A stretch of DNA of 64,000 bases from Lepturacanthus savala. Taxonomy: Eukaryota > Chordata > Actinopteri > Scombriformes > Trichiuridae. Below, one piece after another: positions 22,693 through 34,600 of the stretch (its first letter is position 1; each line of letters begins with the position of its first letter). The notes under the pieces are model-generated. The model was not told the DNA's origin. It worked only from the letters and a program-made list of their open reading frames with translations, and made no database searches. The stretch is from positions 38,402,780 to 38,466,779 of the forward strand of contig CM060464.1 in NCBI GenBank assembly GCA_030544235.1, given 5' to 3'. The translations under genes and the position numbers were made by a program.

Positions 22693-23552
22693 TCTACTGG
22701 TTCAATGAAAGGGAAATTCTGCTTAAAATACAGGTTCCTTCTGTAGTCTGTAGATAGACAGCCCTTTCCTGATGTTGTTACAAGTAATGGATTGGACAAA
22801 AATACAGATTCCACTATATCTTGAATAAGACTATTGTCAGCAGCAATGTGGTGCTTTTGAAGGAACTCAGCTACAGACTGAAAACAATGGGACTTTGAAG
22901 CTGTAAGTATATCATTGGTTTCCTCAATTATTTCCTGAACTGCACTTCGGGAGACATGTAAGACTGTTTGCAAAGACAGGAAATGTTTTGCAATCTTATG
23001 TTCTATTGATTCATAAGGTATTAACTCTAAAGACTTTGTTTGAGCTTCCCCTGAAAAGCTGCCAGAATCACTCTGTAAAGATGTTGAGGCTTCACCAGTG
23101 ACTTCAGGAACACCAACTAAGTCACTTGTACTAGAATGAAGCACACTCCTTAGACCACTGATTGTGTGCCCTTTGTGCTTCCTGCTTCTGTGTGAGCTAA
23201 ATCCTGAGTAACTATTTGTTTTAAATTGACAATTTAAAAAAGGACACTGGATTCTTTCCTGAACTTTTAGATGATTTCCAAGATGGTTTGTGATATCTCC
23301 TTCGGAACACAATTCATGGAAATCACAAAGCTCACATTTGAAAATGATGTCCGACTGATGAATTGTCTGACCTGGGTTGTGAACTCTGGATAAATGGGAT
23401 TTCAGAGCTCCCCGAGCCCTAAACACACATACACAGGTGGTATGTACACAAGGCCAATGATGAGGTCTTCGATGATGCAATTCGTAGTGTCGGATGAGAT
23501 CTGCCTCGTTTCCCGTGAATGAACAGAGCTTGCACTGCATGTGGTTTCCTCC
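22693..23552 (-). pseudogene. Exon E1, 5' part: C2H2 zinc-finger region
   Basis: The frame opens at an ATG (23538-23540), shortly after a possible acceptor (TTATTTATAG before 23552). Four C2H2 zinc fingers fill the first 130 residues: CKLC...HYELHH, CVHTTC...HLSRVH, CELC...HLGNH and CPFLNC...HRSRKH. A Ser/Thr-rich linker and a helical region follow, down to FPFIEPVE, where the SINE cuts in. Removing the SINE and one copy of its duplication would leave this in frame with the TNP2-like part. The fingers are probably the DNA-binding head of the transposase or of its domesticated descendant. Confidence 0.7.
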
Positions 23553-23589
23553 CTATAAATAAAAACAACAGTCAACAACAGGTTGGGGT

Positions 23590-24110
23590 GAAAAACTTAA
23601 ATATGTAAAAGGGATTCCCGCAGCGCTTTATAGCTAAGGCAGCGCCTTAACAGTCGCCTACCGCCTTGCCAACGTTCCTCCGCCAAGCAAAAAAGAAAAA
23701 ACGCACCGCGGAGGAACCAAGCGGCAACCTCCCCTCCTCTCAGGTGAAGCCAGTGCGGAGGTGGAAAATGCTGCAGTCCCACCAGTGGCCGCGAGGACGT
23801 GGATCGGGAAGTCGGCAAACTTCAAAAGGCTCTAATGCAAGTGAACAGAGCGAAGTCGCGACTTCAGAGCCGGATTTCTCGATTCCCCCACAATCGCGCG
23901 CGGACCCCTCCCCCCTCCCGGACAATTGCGCGCGAACCCCCGTTTTGAAAATAGCCGATATCATGCCATGCCACTGCAAGTGAAATGATGTGCTGGCGGG
24001 CAGCCAAGCAACACAGGTGGCGGGCAGGCGAAACTAGGCCGGTAGAGGAGGGAGGCACCGCTGAGAATTTGCATGTGTGACTAAAAGCGCGACTGTAAAA
24101 CAGGTCGTGA
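23590..24110 (-). promoter_or_regulatory. CpG-rich block upstream of the zinc-finger gene
   Basis: Composition changes sharply: many CpGs and GC-rich words (CGCACCGCGGAGG, CAATCGCGCGCGG, GGACAATTGCGCGCG) in an otherwise AT-rich window. Its place just upstream of the zinc-finger reading frame suggests a promoter or first intron. A possible donor (GAAT/GTAAGTAT, exon end 24239) would put a non-coding first exon further upstream. The block contains an open frame on the minus strand but no recognisable protein. Confidence 0.45.
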
Positions 24111-24239
24111 GGGAACTGAAAGCAGGGCTAACTTTCTAGCATGCAGGCCAGTAATGATAGATAAACTGAGAAAGTAGCCAATTTACACATTCGATATTCA
24201 TCTATATGTTCTCAACCCATTTTAGACAGAATACTTACA

Positions 24240-25937
24240 TTCACATTTGACGGAAGATTATACTGGATTCAAATCGGCATCTTGCTTTGTCCAAAGTTGG
24301 CATTCTCCTTCAACTTTTCTTCTTCGGTGCAGTGCTACTACAGACTGGGTGCTAACAGACAGACCATACTTGCCAACGCCACCCAGTGGCCAATGTCAGA
24401 GCTGCAATATGGGTTATTTCTTTGGGATTTGTTGTACCAACAACAAATTGCAAATCCTGGTAATTCACAATAACAAATTTTGTCATAATCGAGGTGCACA
24501 TTATTGCTTTAACATTTATTTTTTAGTTAGATATACATATTTTAATTTCCATGTTCAAACCATTTAGTATACACACTCTGGTGAATAGATTGTCGTTGTC
24601 TTTTTTACAGTGTTATGGATGGAAAGTATGAAACTAGCCAGAATATAAACAGAAAAACATGTTGAGACAAAGAAATAAATGAAAAACCTAAACAATAAGC
24701 TTGTCCTTCAGGCGCGCATTCCTGCTGTTTTATCTTCTGTTTGCTCTTTCATATGTGAGAATCTCTCCATCTATCTGTCTCTGTCAGGCACTTTCATTTT
24801 CCTGCATCTTCTCCATCTCTCATTATTTCTCTCTCTCTCTGAGCCTCTCAGTCTTAATTGAGGCAGTAGCAGCAGGGCAAATGAGGCGCTACCTGATTAG
24901 GAGGTTAAACCAATGGTGTGGCCCGATAACAAATCCATCTGCTAATAAAAACAGGGCGGCGATCATATCTGCACAGAGCTTCACTTGCTCGCTCCTATTT
25001 GGCTTTCAGTTCAAATGTGTTTTATTGGAATTCAAATCAAGGAACAAAACAGCTTTCAGTCAGTTTCCATTTCACTGAACAGAATTCATTTTTATTTTAT
25101 TAACAGGGTTTTATCATATTAAGACACAATATTGAAAGCATATTAGCAGCAACACTTTGATGTTCGGTGCTTGTGTATCTGTGCTTTTATGAAAAGGGTC
25201 AGCAATGATGATAAGAACAGAGCTGCTGAGTGTTGATGCAACACAAATCTGGTAAAAATACAGGATAACAGCAGAATGCAGCCTGGAGCTGGAGGCTGTT
25301 AGTGATGCTGCTGCTGCTGATGATGATGGTGAAACCCACTCTGGACCAAAGTGCTATGGCAGCCATTAAATACAGTTTTCTACTATGAGCAAAGCAGAGT
25401 CTAGCATTTTATCAACTTGAATCAGGATTGAGGCTCCAAATGAAACACTGCTGTAAGTTTGGTCACAGGTGAGAAATCTCCTCTTTCCACAGAAAGATCC
25501 TATTCCCAAATATTTCTGAAAACAGACCTCCAGACTGTTTCCTTTTGTATGGGATCAGTAAATGAGTCACATAAACGTATACAGTATAAATAAAGTTTAA
25601 AATGTGACCTGTTATCAGACAAAAACTTTTGAATTCTTCCTATAAACAAACTTTGGTGAAAAACATTTGATAAAATCATCCTGAAAGCAGCAGAGCACTA
25701 CAAAATCTGAAAATATCCATTAGACCAATATTGAGTAAAAATATTTCATTTCACTGGCAGATAATTTTTTTTCATTATTTTCATGATTTTAGTACTTTTT
25801 TAAGCAAATGTGATTCTAGTTTTACCTAAACAAAACCAAGCTGACCCAAATCAATGAAAAAACTGGAAAAAGATTATCTGCCAGTGCAATAAGATAATTC
25901 TTAACATTTCAGTTTTTGCGGTGTGACTTTGTACCTG
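24240..25937. other. Intergenic DNA; 24845-24975 possible conserved element
   Basis: No gene is seen. The part 24845-24975 is non-repetitive and dense in regulatory-like words (TTAATTGAGG, CTGATTAGGAGG, AACCAATGG, CTGCTAATAAAA), so it is a weak candidate for a conserved enhancer. Confidence 0.35.
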
Positions 25938-26298
25938 AGGGTGACACGGTGGTGCAGGGGTTAGCGCTGTTGCCTCACAGCAAGAAGGTTCAAGACCTCC
26001 TTGGTCCTGGGTCTGGGACCTTTCTGTGTGGAGTTTGCATGTTCTCCCTGTGTCTGCGTGGGTTTTCTCCAGGTTCTCCAGCTTCCTCCCACAGTCCAAA
26101 CACATGCTGAGGTTAATTGGAGACTCTAAATTGCCCGTAGGTGTGAGTGTGTGAGTGAATGGTGTGTGTGCCCCATGATTGGCTGGTGACCATCTGGGGG
26201 TTATCTGTATCCCTGCCTCTCGCCATAACGTGCTGGGATTGGCTCCAGCAGACCATGTGACCCTAATGAGGAATAAGTAGGTATAGAAGATGACTGAC
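25938..26298 (+). mobile_element. tRNA-like SINE copy C, full length
   Basis: It starts AGGGTGACACGGTGGTGCAG and ends in a GACTGACTGAC tail. The flanking word TGACTTTGTACCTG (25924-25937 and 26299-26312) is a 14-bp target duplication. The A-box-like GGTTAGCGCTG is intact. A few bases are missing before the B-box position compared with copies B and E (AAGGTTCAAG here), so promoter function is doubtful. Confidence 0.9.
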
Positions 26299-26312
26299 TG
26301 ACTTTGTACCTG

Positions 26313-28080
26313 CTCCAGGCTTTGACCTCTGACCTCTTTGACCGCTTTGACCCCCCTAATTTCATGGCAGTTTTTGAGAGAGACCTCTTAGATCCTTTTT
26401 TTTTCCCTCGGTAACACGACTGGATGAAATGTCAGTGACTGCTGGACTCGGTCAGCCCAAATAAACTGAAAAATCAAGTCAGCTGCAATTCAACTGCAAT
26501 TCTGATTATTGAACTGTAAAAAGATGCTGTGTTAACAATTTGCTGCATCAACCAGAAAGTAAAACCAACAGGAAACAGAGAGGTGTTGAGATCAAGAGAC
26601 AGACAGGAGAAGACAAAGGATGTGAAGCTGGAGATAAACGCTCTAATAAATGTCTAGCATGGACTAAACTGCCTTCTGGTTGCTGGTGTTTAACCACAGT
26701 CACTGAGCTCTCAGCCTCTAAACTCACATCTGAAAAAACACATGTGGGTCTGCTGGACACCAAACGAGCATCTATCTGCTCAGGAATATGTTAATTCGAC
26801 AAGCTGGACCACTTCCTCATCCTTCCTTTCATTCCTCCAGGGCTTCACTTGACTTTTCTTTGCATTTAATTCATACATTCTGCTGTGACTCCAGACACTT
26901 TTACACAGATAAAAATAGCTGGTTTGAATACAAGTCCTGAAGCTTTATTCACTGAGTATTTATGAAAGGAATGTGTGACTGGTTCTTCCTCTGAGGCAGA
27001 ATGTGTGTTTATCAGTGAAATCACCTGGTGCAGGAAGACAAAGTACTCATTAAAACATCAAAACTGTGTTAATCCACGCCTGAAAATAATCCCTAACAAA
27101 TCCACTGTTTCCTCCTGTTTGAGGGACATTTGCAAACAATTAGTGTCCTGCTGTTTCATGAATGATTTTGCTTTGCTGAAAATAAACCAATGTTCTGTAG
27201 CCGAGAGACATCTCTACAGAATTCTGAGCAGGACGAAGATGTCAGAATGTATTGAGAGGAATAAATGTTTGTTTTCTAGTAGAAAATAAGCAAGTTATAA
27301 GGAACAGTGGCTTAATTCTTTAGTGTGAAAGAAATAGTGAAAGAGCAACAACTAGAACATACACAGCGTTCTCAATTTAAAACACAAATGTGTGTTGACT
27401 TTCCTTTTCATTTTAACCCAAAACTGTCCTCTAACTGAGTGTTTCCTGCCATTAACCACATTATCAGTCAGCTGGAACATGTGAGTAATGATGAGAAGGG
27501 ACAGAAAGGAAACGTGGATGAGAACATTAAGGAAATTAACTATTAACCCTAACCCTAATCTATACATATCTGTGTTTATGTGAAGTTGTGGTGTGTTTTC
27601 ACTAACTAGATATTGTGGTTTTAAGGTTTCTCCTCTAAAGGGTTAGGGTCCTCTAAAGAACAGTTTTTTTTGTGGGTTTGTTTCAATAATATTTATGAGC
27701 CTCTCTTCTGATTGGCTGAATGGGGTAATGACTGACATCACAACTTCACAGAAATCCTGAGGGCTCGTTGTAAGGCTCAGTGTCTGAATATGGTTGCATG
27801 TATTTTCTATGGATGAAGAATTTCAAAACCTAGAACAGTATAGAACAAACATTTATGACTAAATACATATGGACCTTTAACAGTAACTATACACTCAAAA
27901 TGTGTCGCTAATCAAGACATATTGGGGAAGAATCCAGGAAAAATTAGAACTAACCCTAACCCTGCAAAATCCAGCTGGGTTAGGGTTAGTTTTACCTCTG
28001 GTTAGCACCCTGGTCAGAGAGAATGAACATAAAGGAAAAATACTAACATGAACACACAATCTTATTTTTCAGAGAGGGTT
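26313..28080. other. Intergenic DNA with telomere-like seeds
   Basis: No gene is seen. Short runs of AACCCTAACCCT occur at about 27544-27558 and 27951-27962, with TTAGGG words near 27640 and 27980, leading into the satellite that starts at about 28100. Confidence 0.5.
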
Positions 28081-28099
28081 AGGATTTGTTAGTTAGGTT

Positions 28100-30862
28100 A
28101 AGGTTAGGTCCCCGTCTGTTCTGTTCTGTTAGGGTTAGGTTCTGTTCTGTTAGGGTTAGGGTTCATATAGGTTAGGGTTAGTTTTTGTTATAGTTAGGGT
28201 TAGGTTCTGTTCTGTTAGGGTTCATATAGGTTAGGGTTAGTTTTTGTTATAGTTAGGGTTAGGTTCTGTTCTGTTAGGGTTCATATAGGTTAGGGTTAGT
28301 TTTTGTTATAGTTAGGGTTAGGTTCTGTTCTGTTAGGGCTAGGGTTCATATATGTTAGGGTTAGTTTTTGTTATAGTTAGGGTTAGGTTCTGTTCTGTTA
28401 GGGTTCATATAGGTTAGGGTTAGTTTTTGTTATAGTTAGGGTTAGGTTCTGTTCTGTTAGGGTTAGGGTTCATATATGTTAGGGTTAGTTTTTGTTATAG
28501 TTAGGGTTAGGTTCTGTTCTGTTAGGGTTAGGGTTCATATAGGTTAGGGTTAGTTTTTGTTATAGTTAGGGTTAGGTTCTGTTCTGTTAGGGTTCATATA
28601 TGTTAGGGTTAGTTTTTGTTATAGTTAGGGTTAGGTTCTGTTCTGTTAGGGTTAGGGTTCATATAGGTGAGGGTTAGTTTTTGTTATAGTTAGGGTTAGG
28701 TTCTGTTCTGTTAGAGTTAACATAGGTTAGGGTTAGTTTTTGTTATAGTTAGGGTTAGGTTCTGTTCTGTTAGGGTTAGGGTTCATATATGTTAGGGTTA
28801 GTTTTTGTTATAGTTAGGGTTAGGTTCTGTTCTGTTAGGGTTCATATAGGTTAGGGTTAGTTTTTGTTATAGTTAGGGTTATGTTCTGTTCTGTTAGGGT
28901 TCATATATGTTAGGGTTAGTTTTTGTTATAGTTAGGGTTAGGTTCTGTTCTGTTAGGGTTAGGGTTCATATAGGTTAGGGTTAGTTTTTGTTATAGTTAG
29001 GGTTAGGTTCTGTTCTGTTAGGGTTAGGGTTCATATATGTTAGGGTTAGTTTTTGTTATAGTTAGGGTTAGGTTCTGTTCTCTTAGGGTTCATATATGTT
29101 AGGGTTAGTTTTTGTTATAGTTAGGGTTAGGTTCTGTTCTATTAGGGTTCATATATGTTAGGGTTAGTTTTTGTTATAGTTAGGGTTAGGTTCTGTTCTA
29201 TTAGGGTTCATATAGGTTAGGGTTAGTTTTTGTTATAGTTAGGGTTAGGTTCTGTTCTATTAGGGTTCATATATGTTAGGGTTAGTTTTTGTTATAGTTA
29301 GGGTTAGGTTCTGTTCTCTTAGGGTTCATATATGTTAGGGTTAGTTTTTGTTATAGTTAGGGTTAGGTTCTGTTCTGTTAGGGTTCATATATGTTAGGGT
29401 TAGTTTTTGTTATAGTTAGGGTTAGGTTCTGTTCTGTTAGGGTTAGGGTTCATATAGGTTAGGGTTAGTTTTTGTTATAGTTAGGGTTAGGTTCTGTTCT
29501 GTTAGGGTTAGGGTTCATATATGTTAGGGTTAGTTTTTGTTATAGTTAGGGTTAGGTTCTGTTCTCTTAGGGTTCATATATGTTAGGGTTAGTTTTTGTT
29601 ATAGTTAGGGTTAGGTTCTGTTCTATTAGGGTTCATATATGTTAGGGTTAGTTTTTGTTATAGTTAGGGTTAGGTTCTGTTCTATTAGGGTTCATATATG
29701 TTAGGGTTAGTTTTTGTTATAGTTAGGGTTAGGTTCTGTTCTATTAGGGTTCATATAGGTTAGGGTTAGTTTTTGTTATAGTTAGGGTTAGGTTCTGTTC
29801 TGTTAGGGTTAGGGTTCATATATGTTAGGGTTAGTTTTTGTTATAGTTAGGGTTAGGTTCTGTTCTGTTAGGGTTCATATAGGTTAGGGTTAGTTTTTGT
29901 TATAGTTAGGGTTAGGTTCTGTTCTGTTAGGGTTCATATATGTTAGGGTTAGTTTTTGTTATAGTTAGGGTTAGGTTCTGTTCTGTTAGGGTTAGGGTTC
30001 ATATAGGTTAGGGTTAGTTTTTGTTATAGTTAGGGTTAGGTTCTGTTCTGTTAGGGTTAGGGTTCATATATGTTAGGGTTAGTTTTTGTTATAGTTAGGG
30101 TTAGGTTCTGTTCTCTTAGGGTTCATATATGTTAGGGTTAGTTTTTGTTATAGTTAGGGTTAGGTTCTGTTCTATTAGGGTTCATATATGTTAGGGTTAG
30201 TTTTTGTTATAGTTAGGGTTAGGTTCTGTTCTATTAGGGTTCATATATGTTAGGGTTAGTTTTTGTTATAGTTAGGGTTAGGTTCTGTTCTGTTAGGGTT
30301 CATATATGTTAGGGTTAGTTTTTGTTATAGTTAGGGTTAGGTTCTGTTCTGTTAGGGTTAGGGTTCATATAGGTTAGGGTTAGTTTTTGTTATAGTTAGG
30401 GTTAGGTTCTGTTCTATTAGGGTTCATATATGTTAGGGTTAGTTTTTGTTATAGTTAGGGTTAGGTTCTGTTCTGTTAGGGTTAGGGTTCATATATGTTA
30501 GGGTTAGTTTTTGTTATAGTTAGGGTTAGGTTCTGTTCTGTTAGGGTTAGGGTTCATATAGGTGAGGGTTAGTTTTTGTTATAGTTAGGGTTAGGTTCTG
30601 TTCTGTTAGAGTTAACATAGGTTAGGGTTAGTTTTTGTTATAGTTAGGGTTAGGTTCTGTTCTGTTGGGGTTAGGGTTCATATATGTTAGGGTTAGTTTT
30701 TGTTATAGTTAGGGTTAGGTTCTGTTCTGTTAGGGTTAGGATTCATATAGGTTAGGGTTAGTTTTTGTTATAGTTAGGGTTAGGTTCTGTTCTGTTAGGG
30801 TTAGGATTCATATAGGTTAGGGTTAGTTTTTGTTATAGTTAGGGTTAGGTTCTGTTCTGTTC
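28100..30862. repeat. TTAGGG-derived satellite, 59/65-bp unit
   Basis: About 45 head-to-tail copies of a unit reading GGTTCTGTTCTGTTAGGG, TTCATATAGG, TTAGGGTTAGTTTTTG, TTATAGTTAGGG. Two lengths alternate, 59 and 65 bp, and the difference is exactly one extra TTAGGG. Further variants (CTC or CTA in place of CTG before TTAGGG; ATATGTT or ATAGGTT) recur in the same order in several places, showing higher-order duplication. It is a strand-biased interstitial telomere-like array; no gene is present. Confidence 0.97.
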
Positions 30863-31464
30863 ATTCTGCTCAGTTCTCTGTGCGTTTGGCCATTTGTTTA
30901 TTAGTTAGTTCACTCGCCACACCTGTCACATCCAGTGATTTCACCTGGCATTGAACACTGCTGGCCGAGCCGACACATGTCATCCTTCTCCTCATTGGGA
31001 AAGGTCAGCTGCTGTTTTTACTGAGAAAATGAAGTTTCCAAATGACGTGATGGACGATGAGAAGCTCAGAGTTCTCAGAGAGTTTCACATTTAAAAGACA
31101 GAAGCAGACGATGTGAAACCTATCATTAATCAAAAAGCTCCTGATTTCCTGAATCTTGTATTTCATTCAAAGTTATTGGGGACATGTTGTTAAAAGTGCA
31201 GTGAAATTAATCAGTGTCTAGCATAACAGATTTGGCAGAAATGTCATATAATACTGATCATTTTGCTTTAGAATGAGAACTATATCGATCATTGTTAGAT
31301 CTGAAACTAGACTCCCTGTGTTATGGATTTGTAGGGGCTAGAAATCTTTAGCATACTGTCACATAGTCCATATGGATATTACCTCTGTGATTATGTGAAA
31401 CTTCACTGTCTGATTTCAGGATTCAAATCCAACAATTTCTCATTTCAAAGGCTGCTTCAATCAC
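30863..31464. other. Intergenic DNA, no gene seen
   Basis: No exon or known repeat recognised. Confidence 0.5.
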
Positions 31465-31620
31465 AAAAAAGACAAATTGTATTTGTTCAGCCCAAAATCA
31501 CACATCACAGATTAGCCCCTAAGGGTTTTACAGTTTGTACAACACAACATCTTAGACCCTCACATCAGACAAGGAAAAACTCCTTTACTTTAACGAGGAG
31601 AAAAAAAAAAGTGAAGTGAA
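31465..31620 (-). mobile_element. LINE/SINE 3' tail fragment
   Basis: This is the inverted relative of the 17390-17556 tail, sharing the words TTGTACAAACTGTAAAACCC and TTTTTCCTTGTCTGATGTGAGGG on the minus strand. The 3' tail repeat is short and degenerate. Confidence 0.6.
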
Positions 31621-32089
31621 CAGGATGGAAATAATAAGACTCTTGGATCCTTTCATTCAAATGTTGACATCACAAACACTGACTCTATTGAAATAAATGA
31701 AGTTGATTAATTAACTTGGAAACTGGCCACTGAACATATTATTTATTGTATTTTATTTATTTGCACAAATACTAAAACACAAAGCCTGTAATGATTTATA
31801 GACCTGAAAAAAAAACATTTTTTCCCAAAACGTAGGTCTACATAATAAAACTAAACAACAATAACAAACAATAATGAATTGTGAACTGCCAGATAATAAA
31901 CCCAGCTACTGTTCTCACTTGTTTCTTATTGGCAGCTCTAGCACAACTTTCATAGAAATGTTGCAAATGTTTTTGTCCATGACAATAACCTTAAGTCACA
32001 GTTTTTTGGGTCAGTTTTTATAACGTTCCTCTGAATGTTGTGCTAATGCTTTTGTTCAAATGACTTTCTCAGGACATTGAGAAGTCAAA
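31621..32089. other. Intergenic DNA, no gene seen
   Basis: AT-rich sequence without recognised features. Confidence 0.5.
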
Positions 32090-32278
32090 TAAATTATATT
32101 TGTTCAGATATATTTGTTAAAAAATCACAGATTCAGGTTGTAAAACGGCAACACAACATCCCCTGTCCTTAAAAAAAAACTTTTAACAGGAAAAAAAGAG
32201 GTTCCTCAGGAAGAGAAGAGGATGATACTCTACAGGACAGACAGGCTGCAAAAGACGAAGTGAACAAGATGGAACATA
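32090..32278 (-). mobile_element. L2-like 3' UTR fragment
   Basis: The order of words (TTTGTTCAG, CAACACAACATCCCCTGTCC, GGAAAAAAAGAGGTTCCTC, GACAGACAGGCTGC) parallels the 3' UTR of the L2 at 39806-40412, with a similar spacing. It is diverged and truncated. Confidence 0.55.
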
Positions 32279-32283
32279 ACAAT

Positions 32284-32655
32284 ACCTCATTCACTCATCT
32301 TCTATACCTGATTATTTCTCATTAGGGTCACATGGTCTGCTGGAGCCAATCACAGCTCATTATAGGTGAGAATCAGGATCCACCCAGACAGGTTGCAGCC
32401 TATCATGGAGCACACACACACACCATTCCCTCCCTCCCTCCCTCCTATGGTGATTTAGAGTCTCCAATTAACCTCAGCATGTTTTTGGACTGTGGGATGA
32501 AGCTGGAGAACCTGGAGAAAACCCACCAGACACAGAGAACATGAAACTCCACACAGAAAGGTCCCAGACCCAGGACTGGAACCTGGACCAGGACTGAAAC
32601 CTAGACCTTCTGATGTGAGGAAACAGCTCTAACCCCACTGGCCCACCATGTCACC
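32284..32655 (-). mobile_element. tRNA-like SINE, old copy D
   Basis: This belongs to the same subfamily as the copy at 10506 (shared GATGAAGCTGGAGAACCTGG block and short polymorphic middle). It lies directly beside the L2-like tail. A short internal duplication, a GGACTGGAACCTGGACCAGGACTG stretch split over 32573-32596, is private to this copy. Confidence 0.8.
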
Positions 32656-33991
32656 CAATTTAACAATAATGTTGGATTTAAGTCAGAAATACTTAAGAAA
32701 CATAAACTAACCTTATCAGAACATTTAGGAAAGTTTACATTTGAAAAAAAAAATGTTTCAACATCAAAGGAATGTCATGCAGAACATTTACTAAACATTC
32801 CCAAAACCAAAAAAGATGCTACCAGAACGTTTTGGGAACCAAATGTTGCTGCTGGTTCCACAATATCCAGTTATTGTCATTTTTCAGGGACAGAGCTGCT
32901 TCAAGACATCTGTTCATCTATCTAATTATTTACTAATTTATCTATTTTTTGATCACATTATCAGTGCAGGAGGGCTCTTTCCTGTGAAACCCTTCACTCA
33001 GGAAGCTGTGGACGAATCATTTCATCTTGTTGTTCTTGGAGTCTGAGGTTTCAGAGGAGTTCATCTGCAGGCTGCTGCTGCCCTCTACTGTTTCCTGCTG
33101 TACTGACTCCACCAACCACAGCTTCTCTGCTGTGATCATTCAAGCATTTCCCTTTTATTTCAGTGACATAACAAACCTGCCACAAGTGTAGAATAGTGGA
33201 AAGGAAAAGATAAGAAACAGGAGTTAAACAGAGAAAGATACAACGAGAATCAAATAAGCAATAAAATGAACAAAAAATCCTATTTATCATATGGTCTGTT
33301 CACACTTTACGTGAAGATCCTTGTAAATATTTATTTAGTATATAATTATAGTTATAATTAATATAAGAATTTAGACTTCGGAAGCATGCAACATCCCTGG
33401 ATGGTGACCCTTGACCCTTCTGAAGGTCCTAGAGCTCTAATGGGTTGGACAAACAATGTCCCTCACTGTTTAAATTATATTTTCAAAGCTCAGCTTCTTA
33501 GCTTAAGCTCTTGATCACTTTTTTACAGGTAATTAGACCTAAAAACTGTAGATTTTAACTGATAGGTGACCTAAAGTTTGCTCAGGTCTGAAAGTTTCCA
33601 AAATCATTTCCCCATGCACATAGTCAAATTTTATAAACGTTTATAATATATACAACCGTTTATATATATATGTATATATAAAATTGCATGCATGGTAAAC
33701 TCCTACTTAATAATTTCACAGTATGATGGTTCTCATTCTGAGCTTCAGAGCCATATACAGTATATATTTTGTCTTTCATTATCTTTTTATGTCTTTCCGT
33801 ACCTTACCAGTATGTGGCTGATCACTGGTTGCCCAGCAACCAACGTAAACTATGGCTAATGTCCGAAAATAAAGATCCCACATAATGACATAAAATAACA
33901 TGTCATATCTGTGTTGATGTAATGGTCTGACAACAATCCAATCAGGTGTGAGATCTAAAAACCTTTTATCGCTACACCTCCAAAACATAAA
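32656..33991. other. Intergenic DNA, no gene seen
   Basis: No exon or element is recognised. A short TA-rich run lies at about 33645-33680. Confidence 0.5.
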
Positions 33992-34166
33992 ATCAGTGGT
34001 GTCAAAAGTACACACATTTGTTACTTAATTAAATGTATAGATACTGCAGTTTAAAAACACTCTGGTAAAAGTTGAAGTATCAACTTGATGTCTTTACTCA
34101 AGTAAAAGTGAAAAAGTATGTGCTCATAAATCTACTTAAAGTATAAAAGTGTAAAGTAACATTCAT
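33992..34166 (+). mobile_element. hAT-type MITE fragment
   Basis: CAGTGGTGTCAAAAGTACAC followed by TTACTTAATTAAATGTATAG and CTTTACTCAAGTAAAAGTG matches a MITE family that is very common in fish and starts CAGTGGTG. The far terminal repeat is missing. Confidence 0.6.
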
Positions 34167-34189
34167 TTTTTGCACACCCAATTTTTCGT

Positions 34190-34366
34190 TTTTTATTTGT
34201 TAAAGTTTAAAATATCCAATAAAGTGTGTTCCACTTCATGATTGTGTCCCACTTGTTGTTGATTCTTCACAAGAAATTACAGTTTTATATCTTTATGTTT
34301 GAAGCCTGAAATGTGGCAAAAGGTCACAAAGTTCAAGGGAGCCAAATAGTTTCGGAAACCACTGTA
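34190..34366 (+). mobile_element. Solo Tc1 terminal fragment
   Basis: GTTGATTCTTCACAAGAAAT, then TTTATGTTTGAAGCCTGAAA, GGTCACAAAGTTCAAGGGAG and an end ...CACTGTA is the right-hand terminal repeat of a third Tc1 family. The rest of the element is gone. Confidence 0.65.
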
Positions 34367-34594
34367 TTTCCGCCACTGCCAGGCCTTGATGGAGAAGACA
34401 GTTCCTCCTGAGAAGCTGGCAGTAGAAAATATTTTCTTGTCTTTTGGTGTTAATAGCAGAGGAAACAAATCCAAATCAGAGACCACCATGAGATTTGGAT
34501 TCCTCTCGTTAACTTCTCCAGGGCCCTTCCCCTAGAGGAAAGGGAGAATCTTCAGGAGTTAAACGATCACCTCACAAGGAATATGGCATACGTC

Positions 34595-34600
34595 CCCCTC
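34595..34600. repeat. Candidate 6-bp target duplication (left)
   Basis: The six bases CCCCTC immediately precede the left inverted repeat and recur immediately after the right one at 59759-59764. The word is low in complexity, so a chance match is possible. Confidence 0.5.

Noticed and set aside
25938..26030. tRNA gene
   Set aside because: A- and B-box-like sequences are present but there is no cloverleaf or anticodon arm, and the 360-bp body with target duplications shows a SINE.
28100..30862. True telomere or chromosome end
   Set aside because: TTAGGG words are embedded in a 59/65-bp unit and unrelated sequence continues for more than 30 kb beyond the array.
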